A DNA stretch of 64,000 bases from Antedon mediterranea (taxonomy: Eukaryota; Echinodermata; Crinoidea; Comatulida; Antedonidae). The stretch spans positions 15,383,001 to 15,447,000 of the forward strand of contig NC_092674.1 in assembly GCF_964355755.1 (NCBI RefSeq), read 5' to 3'. Positions 51,153 to 63,260 of this stretch are shown here, piece after piece (position 1 is the first letter of the stretch; every line of letters begins with the position of its first letter). The notes beneath the pieces were generated by a model. The model searched no databases. It had not been told where the DNA came from and saw nothing but the letters and a program-made list of their open reading frames with translations. A program made the translations under genes and the position numbers.

Positions 51153-52710
51153 ACATGGTGTTTATCACCACATGCAAAAAAAAAAATTTGGAAACAATAG
51201 TTAGTTTTTGTGCTATATTGAATTTTTGGAAACTGTCATTATTTTCACGATTTTGCCCCAAAACTTTGATTTGTGCATAATTTTTATAAAACAATAAAAA
51301 TAATTTTAATAATTAAAAAAAATATTTTTATTTGTTATACATATCTTCATCAATATCCAGTTGGAAAAATGTATTCCATAAGAATTTCTTATAGAAAATA
51401 TAGTTTTTATCATTGATTCGATAAAAAACACGAAATCCAAAATACCTGTAATCGTCACATGACGTCATCAATACGCAAATTACTTCTTTTTTTATACCTA
51501 ACTGTAGACTAACCCTTTGACAATCACACACCACAAAAATAATTACACAATTATCTCAATTAGTATTTTTTTGCAATTTATTAAAATATATGTTTTTCTT
51601 AAATATATATTACACACAGAGGTGGGAATAATGTCTATTAAAATAAACACATAATTAAAGTTAACAAATTAAAAAAGGAGTAATTTGTAATGAGGTTAAT
51701 GACACTTGATAGGAATGCGACTACAATGTTCTCATGGTTTGAATTAAGACTGACTACAATGTTCTCATGGTTTGAATTAAGACTGACTTGCATATCACTA
51801 CTCTCTATTCATAATTTGAAATCCACCTAATCACAGGCAGGATTGCACTAATGCGTCTAGATCTGTGAACATACTCGGATTATGTTTATGCGACCTTGAA
51901 ACTTTGTGACTAAAATGTATGAAAGCAATTTCTTTAATAATGCTGATTACATGTTGTTTCTTGTCACATTTTGTAGGAATTCTTTACAATATAAATGTTA
52001 TATTCAGTCATTATTACTGTATATGACCGAGTATAGTCCCAGGAGGGCCTGGCTATGGAATTTGACAAAAATGATACTGTCATTATATTAACAATGAATT
52101 TATCAAAGTAATTTTTTTTTTAGAAATTTAGCCTAACTATGGGGTGGGATTATACTCTGAAATGACATATTTGATAATTTAATATTGTATAGTTTTGACA
52201 GAAAAAAAAAAAAAAAATCAAACTACCATGTTTTACATTTGTAGCTTTAGGCAATTTGACAATATTTTAGCTTGCAGAAATAATAAAATAAAAAAATGTA
52301 TTAATCAAAATGAATATATAGATGGAAGTTTGTTAAAGAAGCAATGTCTCCTAGAACAGTGGTGCGCTTCCTATGGACCAAGCTGCAGCCCAGCCACCAC
52401 TCAGTTGTGTAACCAACATAATGAATCATTGGAGTCCTTCCATGGTGGTGGTGCTGAGATAAGAAAATATTGGGAATATATGAACCTCTAGGTCACTGGT
52501 AGAAATTGTGCTGATTCATCATGGATGCCATTTTAAAATCATGTCTAAAAACCTATTTATTTAATGTATTGTCCCAAAAAAAATTGAAAAATGAAGATTA
52601 ATACAAAAATACTTTGAATACCGGTAGGCCAAATAAACAGTTAAATTCAACCAAAAACCAATCGGCTAGCAGCCAATTTGAATATTTTTTGCTTTAACTT
52701 TCATTTTTTT
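51153..52710. other. Intergenic, nothing recognised
   Basis: AT-rich. Contains a 33-bp direct duplication at 51717-51783 (GACTACAATGTTCTCATGGT...) and an inverted scrap of family C at 52620-52700. Frames of 60-98 codons here have no domain content. Confidence 0.4.
51717..51783. repeat. 33-bp tandem duplication
   Basis: Unit starting GACTACAATGTTCTCATGGT repeated twice without change. Confidence 0.85.
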
Positions 52711-53210
52711 AAAGCTCAGGCACAGGCATGAATTTTAAATATAATATCTGGTTAATTGTACATAAATCAAATATTTGTAACAGAAATCAAGACGAAAAAA
52801 CATGAATTTCCCTTAATACGGTCAAATACAAAATTTGGCAAAATTCTGCCATAAAAACCAGGAAGACTTTTTTCAGTAGTTAGGTAGTATACGGTAACCT
52901 AATGTAATGTAATGTAGTTAAATAAAAATGTCAGAAATGTAATATTCAAGTTATATTACCTATATTTAGTCATCTGATAACATTTTTTACCACACCGTTT
53001 ATTTTTCATTGCTTTATAAAATGCCTCTCTATTTACAAAATTTGTGTACAAAAGAATAGAGATTTTACTGTGTAATTTGAAATATTCCAACCTTCCCCCC
53101 CCCCCCCCCCATTGATAAGAAAGTGCTTATTTTCAATAAGCTCGTGTAACACAAATAAAATCCCAAAAAAATATGAAACAAAGGGGAAACTATAGATCAA
53201 TAATAATTTA
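52711..53210. mobile_element. MITE family A, copy 2 (inverted)
   Basis: Inverse of 15839-16441: AAAGCTCAGGCACAGGCATG, then ATATCTGGTTAATTGTACAT, GGTCAAATACAAAATTTG, CCAGGAAGACTTTTTTCAGT, TAGTCATCTGATAACA and AAGAAAGTGCTTATTTTCAA. It carries a long C run (about 53096-53110) not present in copy 1 and lacks the far terminal end. Confidence 0.75.
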
Positions 53211-53625
53211 TTTTTTAAAAATTGGTTGTTGTCTCTTTGTTTACCGGCACTATATAAAAACTAATTATTATGCCACCATAGCATTTTACATTGCAATTAC
53301 TAGAACATGTATAATAATAGTAAAAGCTCTTATGACACTAAGATGTTAAAAATGTCTCAAGTCGCCCTACGACTGTAAAAAAAAAAGTCTGCGGAATGCC
53401 ATTATAGAAAGCATGGAAAATGAACTTAAAATTGTGTTGTTAAAGATAATTCGATTGATCTCTTTTTTGACCGTTATAATTGTTTTTGTAATAAAATTAG
53501 TAAAATTGTATAAATTTGTATTGTTAGATTTTAAGATTTATATATATTTTTATATGGTATAGTTTATTCCATTCTGTAAGGGGCGGGTTTCCCGCTGTTG
53601 AATGAGTAAAATAAATAAAATAAAA
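53211..53625 (+). pseudogene. 3' tail of a non-LTR retrotransposon
   Basis: The segment ending GGGGCGGGTTTCCCGCTGTT followed by GAATGAGTAAAATAAATAAA looks like the 3' UTR and A-rich tail of a non-LTR element. No reverse transcriptase sequence is preserved, so the call rests on the tail only. It ends about 320 bp below the BOK-like stop codon. Confidence 0.35.
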
Positions 53626-53946
53626 AGTAAGCAAAGTGACAGAAACAAGACGATCTGGAAATTTAGAATTAAGCATAGTGTGGAAAATGTTTGCTCTGAA
53701 AACATTGTTATGAATGAGTGATTGTAAATCAAGATATATTGTATAGCCTTTCCATTATAATTTACATAATAAATCAAAAGTGTAAATGTAGTGATTACTG
53801 GTACAACAGCAATTATCATTACGCACAGCTATACATCTGAATAATAACAATATTGAATTTATTGTTATGTATGTATGGAATTTCTAGAGTAAAAATGAAT
53901 CTACCCAGAAACGGGTGCACTATATGTTGGAAGGTGTTAATTGTTA

Positions 53947-56230
53947 TCAGTTCATTATCTCATCATCACCTCCTATTATGGCACAAGCTACATTTTCCAG
54001 GATAGTCAACACAGACACTGACACAAATACAACAGATGATGCTATGTTACGCACTTGCCACATCTTTGGTTCAATTTGATGATTGTTATGTAAGTACTCC
54101 ACCATACCAAGCTAGGAAAAAAGAAAAGAAGTTTGCAAATTGATTAACAACAAAGTTTAATAGGCTAAATACCATTTTCACACCTGCAAAAAGTAACAAC
54201 TTGTATAAAGTTGTAATCAGGTTGGCATAGTTTCTGGAAATTCTTTGAAAGAAAAACACACATCCACCAATAAGAGGCCTGTTTTGAGATGTTACTGCGC
54301 ACCCTGGTATTAAACTGACCAATCACAGTAATCAAATAGCACGCAAATATGCTTTCTCCCGAGATTTCTCATGGTTTTAAAGTTATAAAAGGATATGTTT
54401 TGCTGTGCTTATTACTGAAAATAAGAATGCTAATCTAGAAAATGTAGCACTGTTTATTTCATTGTAACAGTTAAATTCTACTGTTTAGGGTATTAAAACT
54501 GTGCCTAATGTACGTACAATGAAGTAATTCAATTGTGAAAACAAATTAATATGGCCTTTAGTGCTTCGCAGTAATTCTATTACGATAATAATAGTAGAAA
54601 CCTAATAGAAACAAGCATATACTATACAGTACTATTCATCATTTAATTGATCGATACATTAAAATATAATAAATACAGTAGGACCTACGGCCACAAGGTT
54701 GCATTTGCTGTGCAGGTGTCATCAAGCCGCAATTTATTCATCAATAAATATTTTCGGCCAGTGTTGTACGACAGTAATCAGATCAGGACTGGGGTTTTTA
54801 TCCAATTAGGTTGAATGGCAAAGACATACATGGTCAAATGCATTATTTAATAGTATATAGATTAATGTAATTTTTAATTCTCTGAGGTTTTCAGAACAAT
54901 CAAATATAAAATTGCATTTCTTATTATTATCAGCTATTTAAAACTATGGTTGTAAGAAAGTAAACTTTCCGTAAAATAGTCTCATTTTGACAAAATTTTA
55001 TTTGTTGAGCAATATCTTAATATTGTCATATAATCGTAGACGCAGTCATGTCAATAGAGCAATCAAACTGAACATACGATTTCTAAATGGGTACATTTTG
55101 TTGATCCTGATTTAAAGTATTTAAGCAGTATCAGGGGAATTACCACCTATCTGATTAATCAGATCAGTGATTAATTTTACAATTAGTAATCCTTAAAGGC
55201 ATAAAATAAATACTGTAAAAATTCTCAAATTTTATAGATGGCCGTGGTAAGAGTGATCAAAGAGAGTTCATTCGAGGAAATAAAGACCCCGGGTCGTTTT
55301 AATCGAGGAAGATATTTATTCAAAATAATGTTCTATGGGGGTGTTAAGGAAGGTATTCATTCGAATAATAGTGGAGTGGCGGAAAGGTACCGGCTCTGTT
55401 CTGGGGCAGAAATTTCTATTCTATTTCTGACCATCTTAGAATTTTAATCTGTGGATTACCTTACAAATACAAATTGGCCATGCCAGTCAAATGCCTCATA
55501 CAAGAATATTGGGCAGGTTGTTGTAGAATACAAAGATTAAGAATTTACAGACAAATTCTTGTATTTGTTAGATTGAATTGAGTACTCTACCTACCCATCC
55601 ACCTCGCTGTAGTATCCAAGTCGCCAGTCTTTTCCTGGTAAATTTTTGCATACTATCAACAACCAGATTTGCAAATCTTGTGTTTTCTTGTTGCACACAA
55701 TCCACAGCCAAGGTTGCAGTGAAAGCAAATAGTGATACAATTCTAGCCCAGCTGATACCTCTACCGATAATCTCAGAAGCAACAGCATTAAAGACTCCTT
55801 GGACATGTTCTTCATGTTCAAAGTTCATCTTTAGATAGCCACATACGTCGGCGAATAAGTTTGGATACATCGTTTCATATTCTTGTCCTACTTTAATTAA
55901 TTCACGTGAAATGTCACTGTATTTTCCATCTTTGTGAATCTCTTTCTGAACAAGTTTGAGCGATTTTAATTTTGAATATATATAGTCTCTGCATATGTAT
56001 TTAGTTTGTAGTACAATCTGTTCTTCTGAGACAGATGGAAAGTCGTTAAATTGGTGTGATATCTTAGCTTGTATAGCTAGAAATACTTTACTGAATTTTC
56101 GTCCGGTCCGCCCAACATTAGGGGTCATGTCTGACCAACTTGTTGTTTCTGCTGCTGACGTGGCTGTTGTCGAATTTGGACCTAGGCCTAGGCCTAGGCC
56201 TAGGCTTGAAGTGTCGTTTTTATCAGTCAT
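53947..56230 (-). CDS. BOK: BOK-type BCL-2 family apoptosis regulator
   Basis: BOK is a multidomain BCL-2 protein that can permeabilise the outer mitochondrial membrane; it sits largely at the ER. Two coding exons: 56230-55595 (212 codons) and 54111-53947 (54 codons plus stop), joined in phase 0; 266 aa. Residues 1-45 are a low-complexity tail including GLGLGLG. Residues 66-90 (SVSEEQIVLQTKYICRDYIY) match the BOK N-terminal helix. The BH3 region is 110-123 (ELIKVGQEYETMYP). BH1 is 155-178 (IGRGISWARIVSLF, LAVDCV). BH2 begins TWILQRGGW and is split by the intron after that Trp, an intron position I recall as conserved in the family. The C-terminal exon carries a membrane anchor (about 234-260). 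In BH3 the usual Gly-Asp-Glu is Gly-Gln-Glu. BOK fits better than BAX or BAK because of the helix-1 and LAVDCV matches. Confidence 0.92.
55240..55392. repeat. TTATTCGA/ATTCGAGG repeat block
   Basis: Degenerate units around TTCATTCGAGGAAATAAAG, GTTTTAATCGAGGAAGATAT, TATTTATTCAAAATAATG and TTCATTCGAATAATAGTGG. A 69-codon frame through them is an artefact. It lies in the BOK-like intron. Confidence 0.5.
56183..56205. repeat. (TAGGCC)n short repeat inside the BOK coding sequence
   Basis: Four tandem CCTAGG/TAGGCC words within exon 1. On the minus strand they encode the alternating Gly-Leu stretch at residues 11-17. The same word is the commonest short motif of this genome window, so copy number here could vary between alleles in whole Gly-Leu steps. 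Confidence 0.85.
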
Positions 56231-56510
56231 TTAAAGAACAGAAAAAGTCTATAGTAATAGTTAACAACAAACCTGTTTTGAATAATGTATAATAATTAAA
56301 AATAAGCCTAAAGTATTTTGATACTATGCAATGTATCTGCCGCCACAATTTCGCAGGCCTCTCTCTCCCCACCCAGCAGACTAGAGGCTATAGTTCCTCT
56401 CCTCGAGTTTCCCGCTTCATTGCACCTAAGTGTAAATACGGAAGTAGGATCCCGGAAGTAAAGGTCATAAGTCCTCGCCTCTCCACACACACACACACAC
56501 CAAATTGGGC
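56231..56510 (-). promoter_or_regulatory. Candidate BOK promoter with ETS- and E2F-like sites
   Basis: Upstream of the BOK-like ATG (minus strand) there are two CGGAAGT words (56439-56445 and 56453-56459), 14 bp apart. CCGGAAGT is the core recognised by ETS factors such as GABP. A TTTCCCGC word at 56408-56415 fits the E2F consensus. A short (CA)n run follows at about 56485-56502. The region is GC-richer than its surroundings and no TATA box is evident. Function is inferred from motifs and position. Confidence 0.45.
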
Positions 56511-59080
56511 ATGTTTTTTGCTTTTTGGCGTTTTTCATTTTGACCTGTTTAGCATCATGATCGCATATTACATCGGTTATAAGCAAAAAAATGCATAATT
56601 TGAGCACACATTTATTTTAGCACCTTCTTTACAAGTTAGGCCTATTTCAATATTATTAGATCATCAAGTTCTTGACTTTATTATATTATGTCTCTGACTG
56701 CATATGGCCATAATGATAAAAAATAGCCCATGATATTTTTGTACACACGGGCCTAATATCTAGAAATAATAGATTAAATATGGCTACAAAATAGAACCTT
56801 TCATCTCATATCAACTAACATTTAAAGAGAGTTCATTCATAGCATGTTATGCTCAAGTAGACACTAGTCCTATTGTCTCTTCGCTGTGTTGGTGGACACT
56901 ATTTATAGTCAACATTATTCCGGATACTGAAAACAATCATACCATTTTTATGTCTGTTAATTTTAGGCCTACTCCTTATGACACCACAGTAAGGTATTTG
57001 CTTGTGAACATTTTGTTTGTTTGAAAAATTGATTTATAAAAAAGAATTACTACCGCTACGTGATCTGGTAAAATATCATAACCATTTGAAGCACGGAGGT
57101 CATTAAGGCAACATTTTAAACAATGTTCATTTTAAATTAAACATTAGTTCCGTTTCACGGCGGAACAGACTAGACGTGAAATACAAAAAGCGCAACAAGT
57201 GTCAAGTGTAGCTTAGGCCTATATTCAAATTCGTTATCAGTGATAAAGTGTAAATATTCGTGAACAGAAATCGATGCCCTGACATCTAAATAATTATCTT
57301 GTTGGCTTGATGTGAATTATTATTAAATCTGACAAACGTTTTTTAAATGAGAAGCCTGTTGATTTATTGTTTCTTGTCCTTCTTCTATTAGCGACTTGTA
57401 TGTCTATCAATTTTGATATCAGATATTAGTAGCAAATACCTTGATTCCCCAGCCGTATTAAAATGCTTACTTGGGATCAACGCTGAAACATAACTGTTTT
57501 GGAAATCAGTTAAAACGGTAAATTTATAACAGATGTGGGTTCCTTTTCACGTTGGTTTCGTCTGCTGAAAGAATGCTAATCCTAGAAAGATGTATTTACT
57601 GTATAAACCACTGGACAAACAATCTGATTGCTTCTCCATGCTCACCGCTGAAACATAGGGAATGTTCAGACTCACATGGCGTTAGGTTTGTTATCTAACG
57701 CAAGGCGTACGGTAATCCATAACGTTAAAAGCCAATCCTGCTAGTGTTATTAACGCCACTGCCGCGGCGTAACAGCTCCCTAACGCTGATACGCGGCCAG
57801 GAAACAAAATATAAATTTTTTAAAAAAATCTACTTTAGTTAAGATCATGGGACTGCTGACTCTTGTAGTTATCTGGCTTACTTTACCATTCCGATACGTG
57901 ACGAATTCATCTCTGTATATTTTACATTATGACTTTTTGGTCAAATAAATATGAATGAATGAACAGCCATATGTTTAGGCCTATTCATTCCATTTCAATC
58001 GCACACCATGACCAAATTACGACAAAAAACGTAAAATCGGGCATGTATTTAATTTGTTTGTATTGCATTTTGTAGGCCTACCATCGATAGAAAATGAATA
58101 AAGGTTGAAATGAATTATTGAACCCATGTAAGCTTAAATTGTGTGTAGGCCTAATATAGTAATAATGACCGTATAACATCCGTGTATCTAATCATGAGCC
58201 ATACGAAGACATGATATTATATAATTTACTGATTCTATAGTCATCGATTTAATATAAATGAACTAGAATTTAATTCGTCACTTTGACGAATTAAGTTGAT
58301 CAGTGCGACATCTAATAACTAAAACGCAACATGCACGTACATTTGTGAGCACAAAGTCATGCATGCCATCTTATGACCTGAAGCACGTTTATAATAATGC
58401 TGAATTCCGTCATATAGACTAGAATATAAAGTAGATATATCCTTCAGGTATACTAAATATACAGTATAGCATTTAGAAACAAATCAGACGCAGAAGCTCG
58501 GTCGGGCGCACCCCTTTTAAATGTATTACTTTGACGAAAGAGATGAAAACTATACTTTTAAAATTTTTTTTGGCCATAAATGTCACAATATCCGATATTC
58601 ACAATTTTTACATGAATTCATATCTACAATTCAACAGCTTTCATAATAAGTGAAAACATCTAACAATTCTGAAACGCTCAAAATGGCCCGAACATGCTCT
58701 AAGTTGATTACAAATTGATTTTGAGCGTCTTTATTTAAATGTACGATATCGCGCAAAAAATCCAGTGTACACGTACATTTTCCATGCTTGTTGATCTGAA
58801 GTTTATGTGTAATTGTAATTGATATCTGATGTTTATGAAAATATGTTTGATAAGGAAAATTCTTAAAATGGCCCCTTGATGACGTCACGATTTTTTGATT
58901 ACGCTGATGGCCAGTTTTTGTTATTTAAATTTTTTTTTGTACTTCATTCCACAACAGTAGCGAATCATCGCCACAGGCTGGTTAAAATCTTAATAAAAAC
59001 TAATTTTGATACAAAATTTAATTCATTAAAACAAGATGACAATGAAGATAGAAAAATGATATTACAGGTTATAACTAAAA
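56511..59080. other. Intergenic, repeat scraps only
   Basis: No exon with credible splice sites. At about 57658 is AGGGAATGTTCAGACTCACA, similar to the Harbinger ends at 25838 and 33549, possibly a solitary end of a related element. Several 70-85-codon frames near 58631-59097 carry no recognised domain. Confidence 0.4.
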
Positions 59081-59582
59081 CCCCATTTATACTTTAGGTT
59101 TAGTGAGCCCGAGGCCGGCACTTCGTATAGTGTAAACGCTCGCGGTCATAAATGAACGTCCTGGGTCAACTTATAGTTTAAAGTTTACAAAACTTACAGG
59201 AAGTCATGTATGTATAATATAACGAAATGGCAGAAAACGAGGAGTAACGTGGGAGGAAGAAGATGTCTTAGCCCTGCTGGCAATAGACGATTTTTGCGCT
59301 ACGGAAGACATCTTCTCACAGTCGAGCGTAAAAAAACAAAATAACATAGCGTTTCCCAGGGGATTTCGGGACACCATGTTAATTTAAAAAAAATTATGAA
59401 ACAAAAATACTGTTAAGTAAAATGTATGAAATATTAGAAATTGGTCGAAAAAACACCACACTGTAGTGTTATGACGTATTGAGTGACCTTCAAAGAGCAA
59501 AATTGTACCGAGCACTTTCGTGTGCGAGAGCAAGTGTAAACACAAAAGTGCCGGCTAATAAATCGTATATGGGGTATAAGTG
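59081..59582 (+). mobile_element. Harbinger-like MITE with Myb/SANT trace
   Basis: Begins CCCCATTTATACTTTAG and ends ATGGGGTATAAGT, imperfect inverted ends. At 59227 an ATG leads into MAENEE and a stop; in a neighbouring frame the sequence continues TWEEEDVLALLAIDDF, a typical start of the Myb/SANT-like protein of Harbinger elements. About 500 bp, related to 21385-21905. Confidence 0.65.
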
Positions 59583-59599
59583 ATGTAAAATAATAGAAC

Positions 59600-59945
59600 G
59601 GAAAGAAGCGAAATTATGTTTTAAAATTACATATCACAAATTGTAACTCTTGCCTCTTGTACAAAAATGAAGTTTTTTGGACAACTAGATCTCGAGAAAA
59701 TGCAATTTTAATTTACTTGTTACTTTAAGACTGCTTGCCGGCTTTTAAACATTCTGTCCTATCTTTTATCATTAGCAGGTCTGAAAATTATACTAAAAAG
59801 TGGTCCAGAATTGGGACCGTGGTCCGGATTGCCTCCAAAATTTAATGAAGTGGTCCTTAACCACATATCTATATGTACATGTTGGTAAAGATCTTGTAAT
59901 TCTTTTTGAGTAATCCTGCTAACAAACAAACAGACAAATGAAAGC
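59600..59945. mobile_element. Dispersed repeat family B, copy 2
   Basis: Matches the middle of 37440-37938: AACTCTTGCCTCTTGTACAA, TTACTTTAAGACTGCTTGCC, GTGGTCCAGAATTGGGACCG, TGGTCCGGATTGCCTCCAAA. It lacks the terminal hairpin box. Confidence 0.65.
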
Positions 59946-59989
59946 ACTCAGAGTGAAGTAATTGGCAAAATATATCCACTGAATGGGAG

Positions 59990-60200
59990 CATGTTAAATG
60001 ATACATTTTGTTGCTTTAGGTATTAGCTTTACATGGTTCGAATCCTGCTGGGGTTAATAATTAATAACAATCCCGACAACAATGACCTTTCTAAACTCAA
60101 GATTGACCAGAATAATGGTCGAGGAGTGTCTTGAAGCTTAGCCGATTTGCGGCGTCCCTGCCTTAACCCCTGTAGTAAGCTTAACCGCTCGGCCAGTCAA
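59990..60200. repeat. tRNA-like boxes on opposite strands
   Basis: The plus strand carries a B-box word, GGTTCGAATCC (about 60037). The minus strand carries an A-box-like GACTGGCCGAGCGGTTAAG (about 60200-60180), as found in tRNA-Leu/Ser. They do not form one tRNA. Probably two SINE pieces, or one rearranged copy. Confidence 0.4.
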
Positions 60201-60379
60201 CTAATATTTTGGTCCATGTCAAACAATATGTCCATGTTCAAAGAATACAGAGTGTGTAACTTAATATATCGGTGGAAGATAAGCTTTTGTGACATGACCA
60301 ATATATCAATTTTCCTGAAAATCAATAAGCATGTTCTGACAGTAAAGTATACCTATGCACAGAATGAAATAAAAAACTA

Positions 60380-60910
60380 ATTATCAACTAACAATAGGTT
60401 ATTTGACTAAAAATGGAACAACGCGAAAAGCAAGCGGTTGGATTTTAAAAGAAATAGGTTTGGTACTCGTTTTAAAAAGCCGGTACATTTAATCAAGTTA
60501 TGTTTTAAAATTACAAATCACAATTTATAACCCTTGCCTCTTGTCCAAAAATGAGTTTTTTTGGACAAGTAGTCGAGAAAATGCAATTTCAGTACACTTT
60601 ACTTTAAGACTGCTCACCGGCTGTGGAAAATTGTCTCCTATATTTTAACAGCCGATCAGAAAATATTATCATTTTTGTTATTTGTGAAGTTATTAATAAA
60701 ACCTATTTTCTTGATTTTCAATAGTCTGAATATATAACTATCTACACCGAAAAATTTAGAATGATAACTTGAAAACAGTAGGCGCTATCGTGCTAACAAA
60801 CAAACATACAAACAAAGTAAATACTATACCTACTTGACAAAATTTTATTGTGCCAAGTAATAAACACACAAACGCGATCTATTACATATACCTCCTTGGT
60901 GGAGGTAAAT
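60380..60910. mobile_element. Dispersed repeat family B, copy 3, with hairpin box
   Basis: Starts TATCAACTAACAATAGGTTA and contains AAAAGAAATAGGTTTGGTA, TTACAAATCACAATTTATAA and CTTTAAGACTGCTCACCGGC. It ends ATTACATATACCTCCTTGGT with GGAGGTAAATAA, as in copy 1. Confidence 0.65.
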
Positions 60911-61068
60911 AATTATATAATAATATTGGTGCAATTACTTAGGAAATTATATTGTGAAAAAAAGTCTTGAAAAAAAACTACGTATAGAAACATCAACTCA
61001 ACATTAAAAATAGGAAAGGAACGCAAACTTCTAGAATTGAATACCAAACAACTAAAAAGGAAAGAAAC

Positions 61069-61390
61069 AACATATCATGTAATAACAACCTATGCGTAGG
61101 GGGAGCTAAACGGCAACATATCATGTAATAACAACCTATGCGTAGGGGGAGCTAAACGGCAACATATCATGTAATAACAACCTATGCGTAGGGGGAGCTA
61201 AACGGCAACATATCATGTAATAACAACCTATGCGTAGGGGGAGCTAAACGGCAACATATCATGTAATAACAACCTATGCGTAGAGGGAGCTAAACGGCAA
61301 CATATCATGTAATAACAACCTATGCGTAGGGGGAGCTAAACGGCAACATATCATGTAATAACAACCTATGCGTAGGGGGAGCTAAACGGC
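61069..61390. repeat. 46-bp minisatellite, exactly seven copies
   Basis: Seven units of 46 bp (322 bp) starting AACATATCATGTAATAACAA and ending GGGGGAGCTAAACGGC. Only one unit has a visible change (GTAGAGGG for GTAGGGGG). It borders the 3' side of the minus-strand retroelement at 61490-63260. The near identity implies a very recent expansion. Confidence 0.97.
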
Positions 61391-61489
61391 AGGCACGATT
61401 AAAACTTTTAACAAAAAACCTACAAAACTTAACTTTGCCTAAAATGATTTTGTTGACTATACAAGAAAAACACATGGGTTTCAGTTTAA

Positions 61490-63260
61490 GGGAAACAGAT
61501 ATGGATTTACACTTGCAACAACACTATTAAGATCCTGCTGAAGACCCTTGACATCATCATCATTGGAACGATACAGCTTCAGGTTATCGACATACATAAG
61601 GCATTGTGAGTTATTGACAAAATTAGGAAGATCATTAATGAATAAATTAAAAAACAAGGTCCAAAAATAGACCCCTGGGGAACACTAGAGGGAACAAATT
61701 TAGAGATAGAAGAAACCCCATCAATGGCAACACACTGGGTGCAATTAAAGAGATAATTAGAAACTAAATTGAGAAGGGGCCCAGTAATACCAAATGTGTT
61801 AATTGTATTAATAAGTTGCTTATGGGAAAGGCAGTCAAACACTTTAGAATAGTCAGTAAAAATAATATCACATTGTAATTTTAAAATAATAGCATTAAGT
61901 GCAGTGGGTAAGAAAGTAGCAAGATTTGTTTGGGTTGATCTTCCAGGAACAAAAGGTGTTGGAAAGAACTCAAAACAGGAGATACACGGGAACAAATTTG
62001 GTCAAAAAGAATGCGTTCAAAAATGTTGGAGATCATGGAAGCAAGGAAATCGGACAGTAATTGGTGATCCCACTTTAAAAATGGGACAAAGAATGGCATG
62101 CTTCCATACATCAGGAAATTTTCCGGTATAAGTAGATAAATCAAATTACTTTTTTAAAAGGAACAGAAATGGGATGGCACCAGCTTTAAATAAACGGTTA
62201 CCAATCCCGTCGCAGCCAACAGCTTTATGTTCACATAATTTTCCAAGATGACCTGCAACTGCATCATCAGTGCTGACAGCTACCGATGAGAGATTGTCCA
62301 AAGGATACTCCGGATGATCAAAAGCATCAAAGTTAGACTGCTGGGAAGAATCTTTATAAAATGTATTAAAATAAGTAGCAAAAGCATTAGCTTTATCAAG
62401 AGTGGTATAAACATGGTTGTTATACCGGAGCACAGATTGTAGATATGCTCTGATCACGACCAAAATATTTTAGGATTGATGTTAATTTGATACCGTCTGT
62501 GTCTCTGGCTACAAAGTTTTTTTAAACTTGTTCTGGCCATCCTGAAATTCTCCATAGCAATCCTAGTATTATTCTTTTCTTAATTCTAAATAATTTTTCT
62601 TAAAGTTTTAAAGCTTTGTATAGCTCATGGCCAAACCAAGGTGGACGCTAACTTTTTGGTCTAAACATTGTTGCATGGAGTAAATCATAAAATAAAGTAG
62701 TGGCTTCATTAACATTATCAGTCATGTCAAGTATGCTCCATGGAATAAAATTTAGAGTATTTACAAGATCATTATAATTGAGTTTTTTAAGATTACATAA
62801 ACTTCTATTTTTTTTCGATTTATATTACAATTATAATTACTATTGCACTTAAATTCATAAAAAATCGAAATAGATTCATGATCAGATTTAAAAACGTTTA
62901 ATAGTAAACACTTGATGAGTCCAAAATTCTATTACTTATTTACCAAATCTAATATTTTATTATTGCACGTGATCAAATGATTCCACCCACATGAATTTTT
63001 GATTGTTGCTGATGATAATAGATTTGAATTTGTTTTGGACCAGTAGTAGCAAGCCTCCGCCCCTCCTACCATCACTCCTATCTTTCATAAACAATGAAAA
63101 ATCCCGCAAGAACACTTCAGGATCATCAACAGATTCGTTTAGCCACGTTTCACTAAGGGCAACTATATCTATGCAACTGGCAAGTAAATATGTAACGTAT
63201 CCATTTTGTTCATAAGGCTACGAACGTTCATAATATTAAATATGAATTTCCCGTGAATTG
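61490..63260 (-). pseudogene. Non-LTR retrotransposon with endonuclease and RT remnants
   Basis: Minus strand, many frameshifts. Endonuclease part near 63235-62990: MNVRSLMNKMDTLHIYL, IVALSETWLNESVDD, RRGGGLLL. Linker near 62720-62460: PWSILDMTDNVNEA, PPWFGHELYKALK. RT part: AVGCDGIGNRLFKAGAIP (62230), DIIFTDYSKVFDCLSHKQL (61860), FVPSSVPQGSIFGP (61690). At 61600 the catalytic box has changed to YVDN (normally YADD), then LKLYRSNDDDVKGLQQDLNS. With the changed box and broken frames it is inactive. The order endonuclease-RT is that of Jockey/CR1/I-type elements; the clade is not resolved. Confidence 0.83.

Noticed and set aside
51007-51294. Open frames of about 95 codons on both strands
   Set aside because: They fall in the right arm of the inverted-repeat structure and show no domain or conservation with the left arm frame.
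54086-54322. Minus-strand 78-codon frame over the BOK second exon
   Set aside because: It is in a different frame from the BOK C-terminal exon (54111-53947) and reads through the intron.
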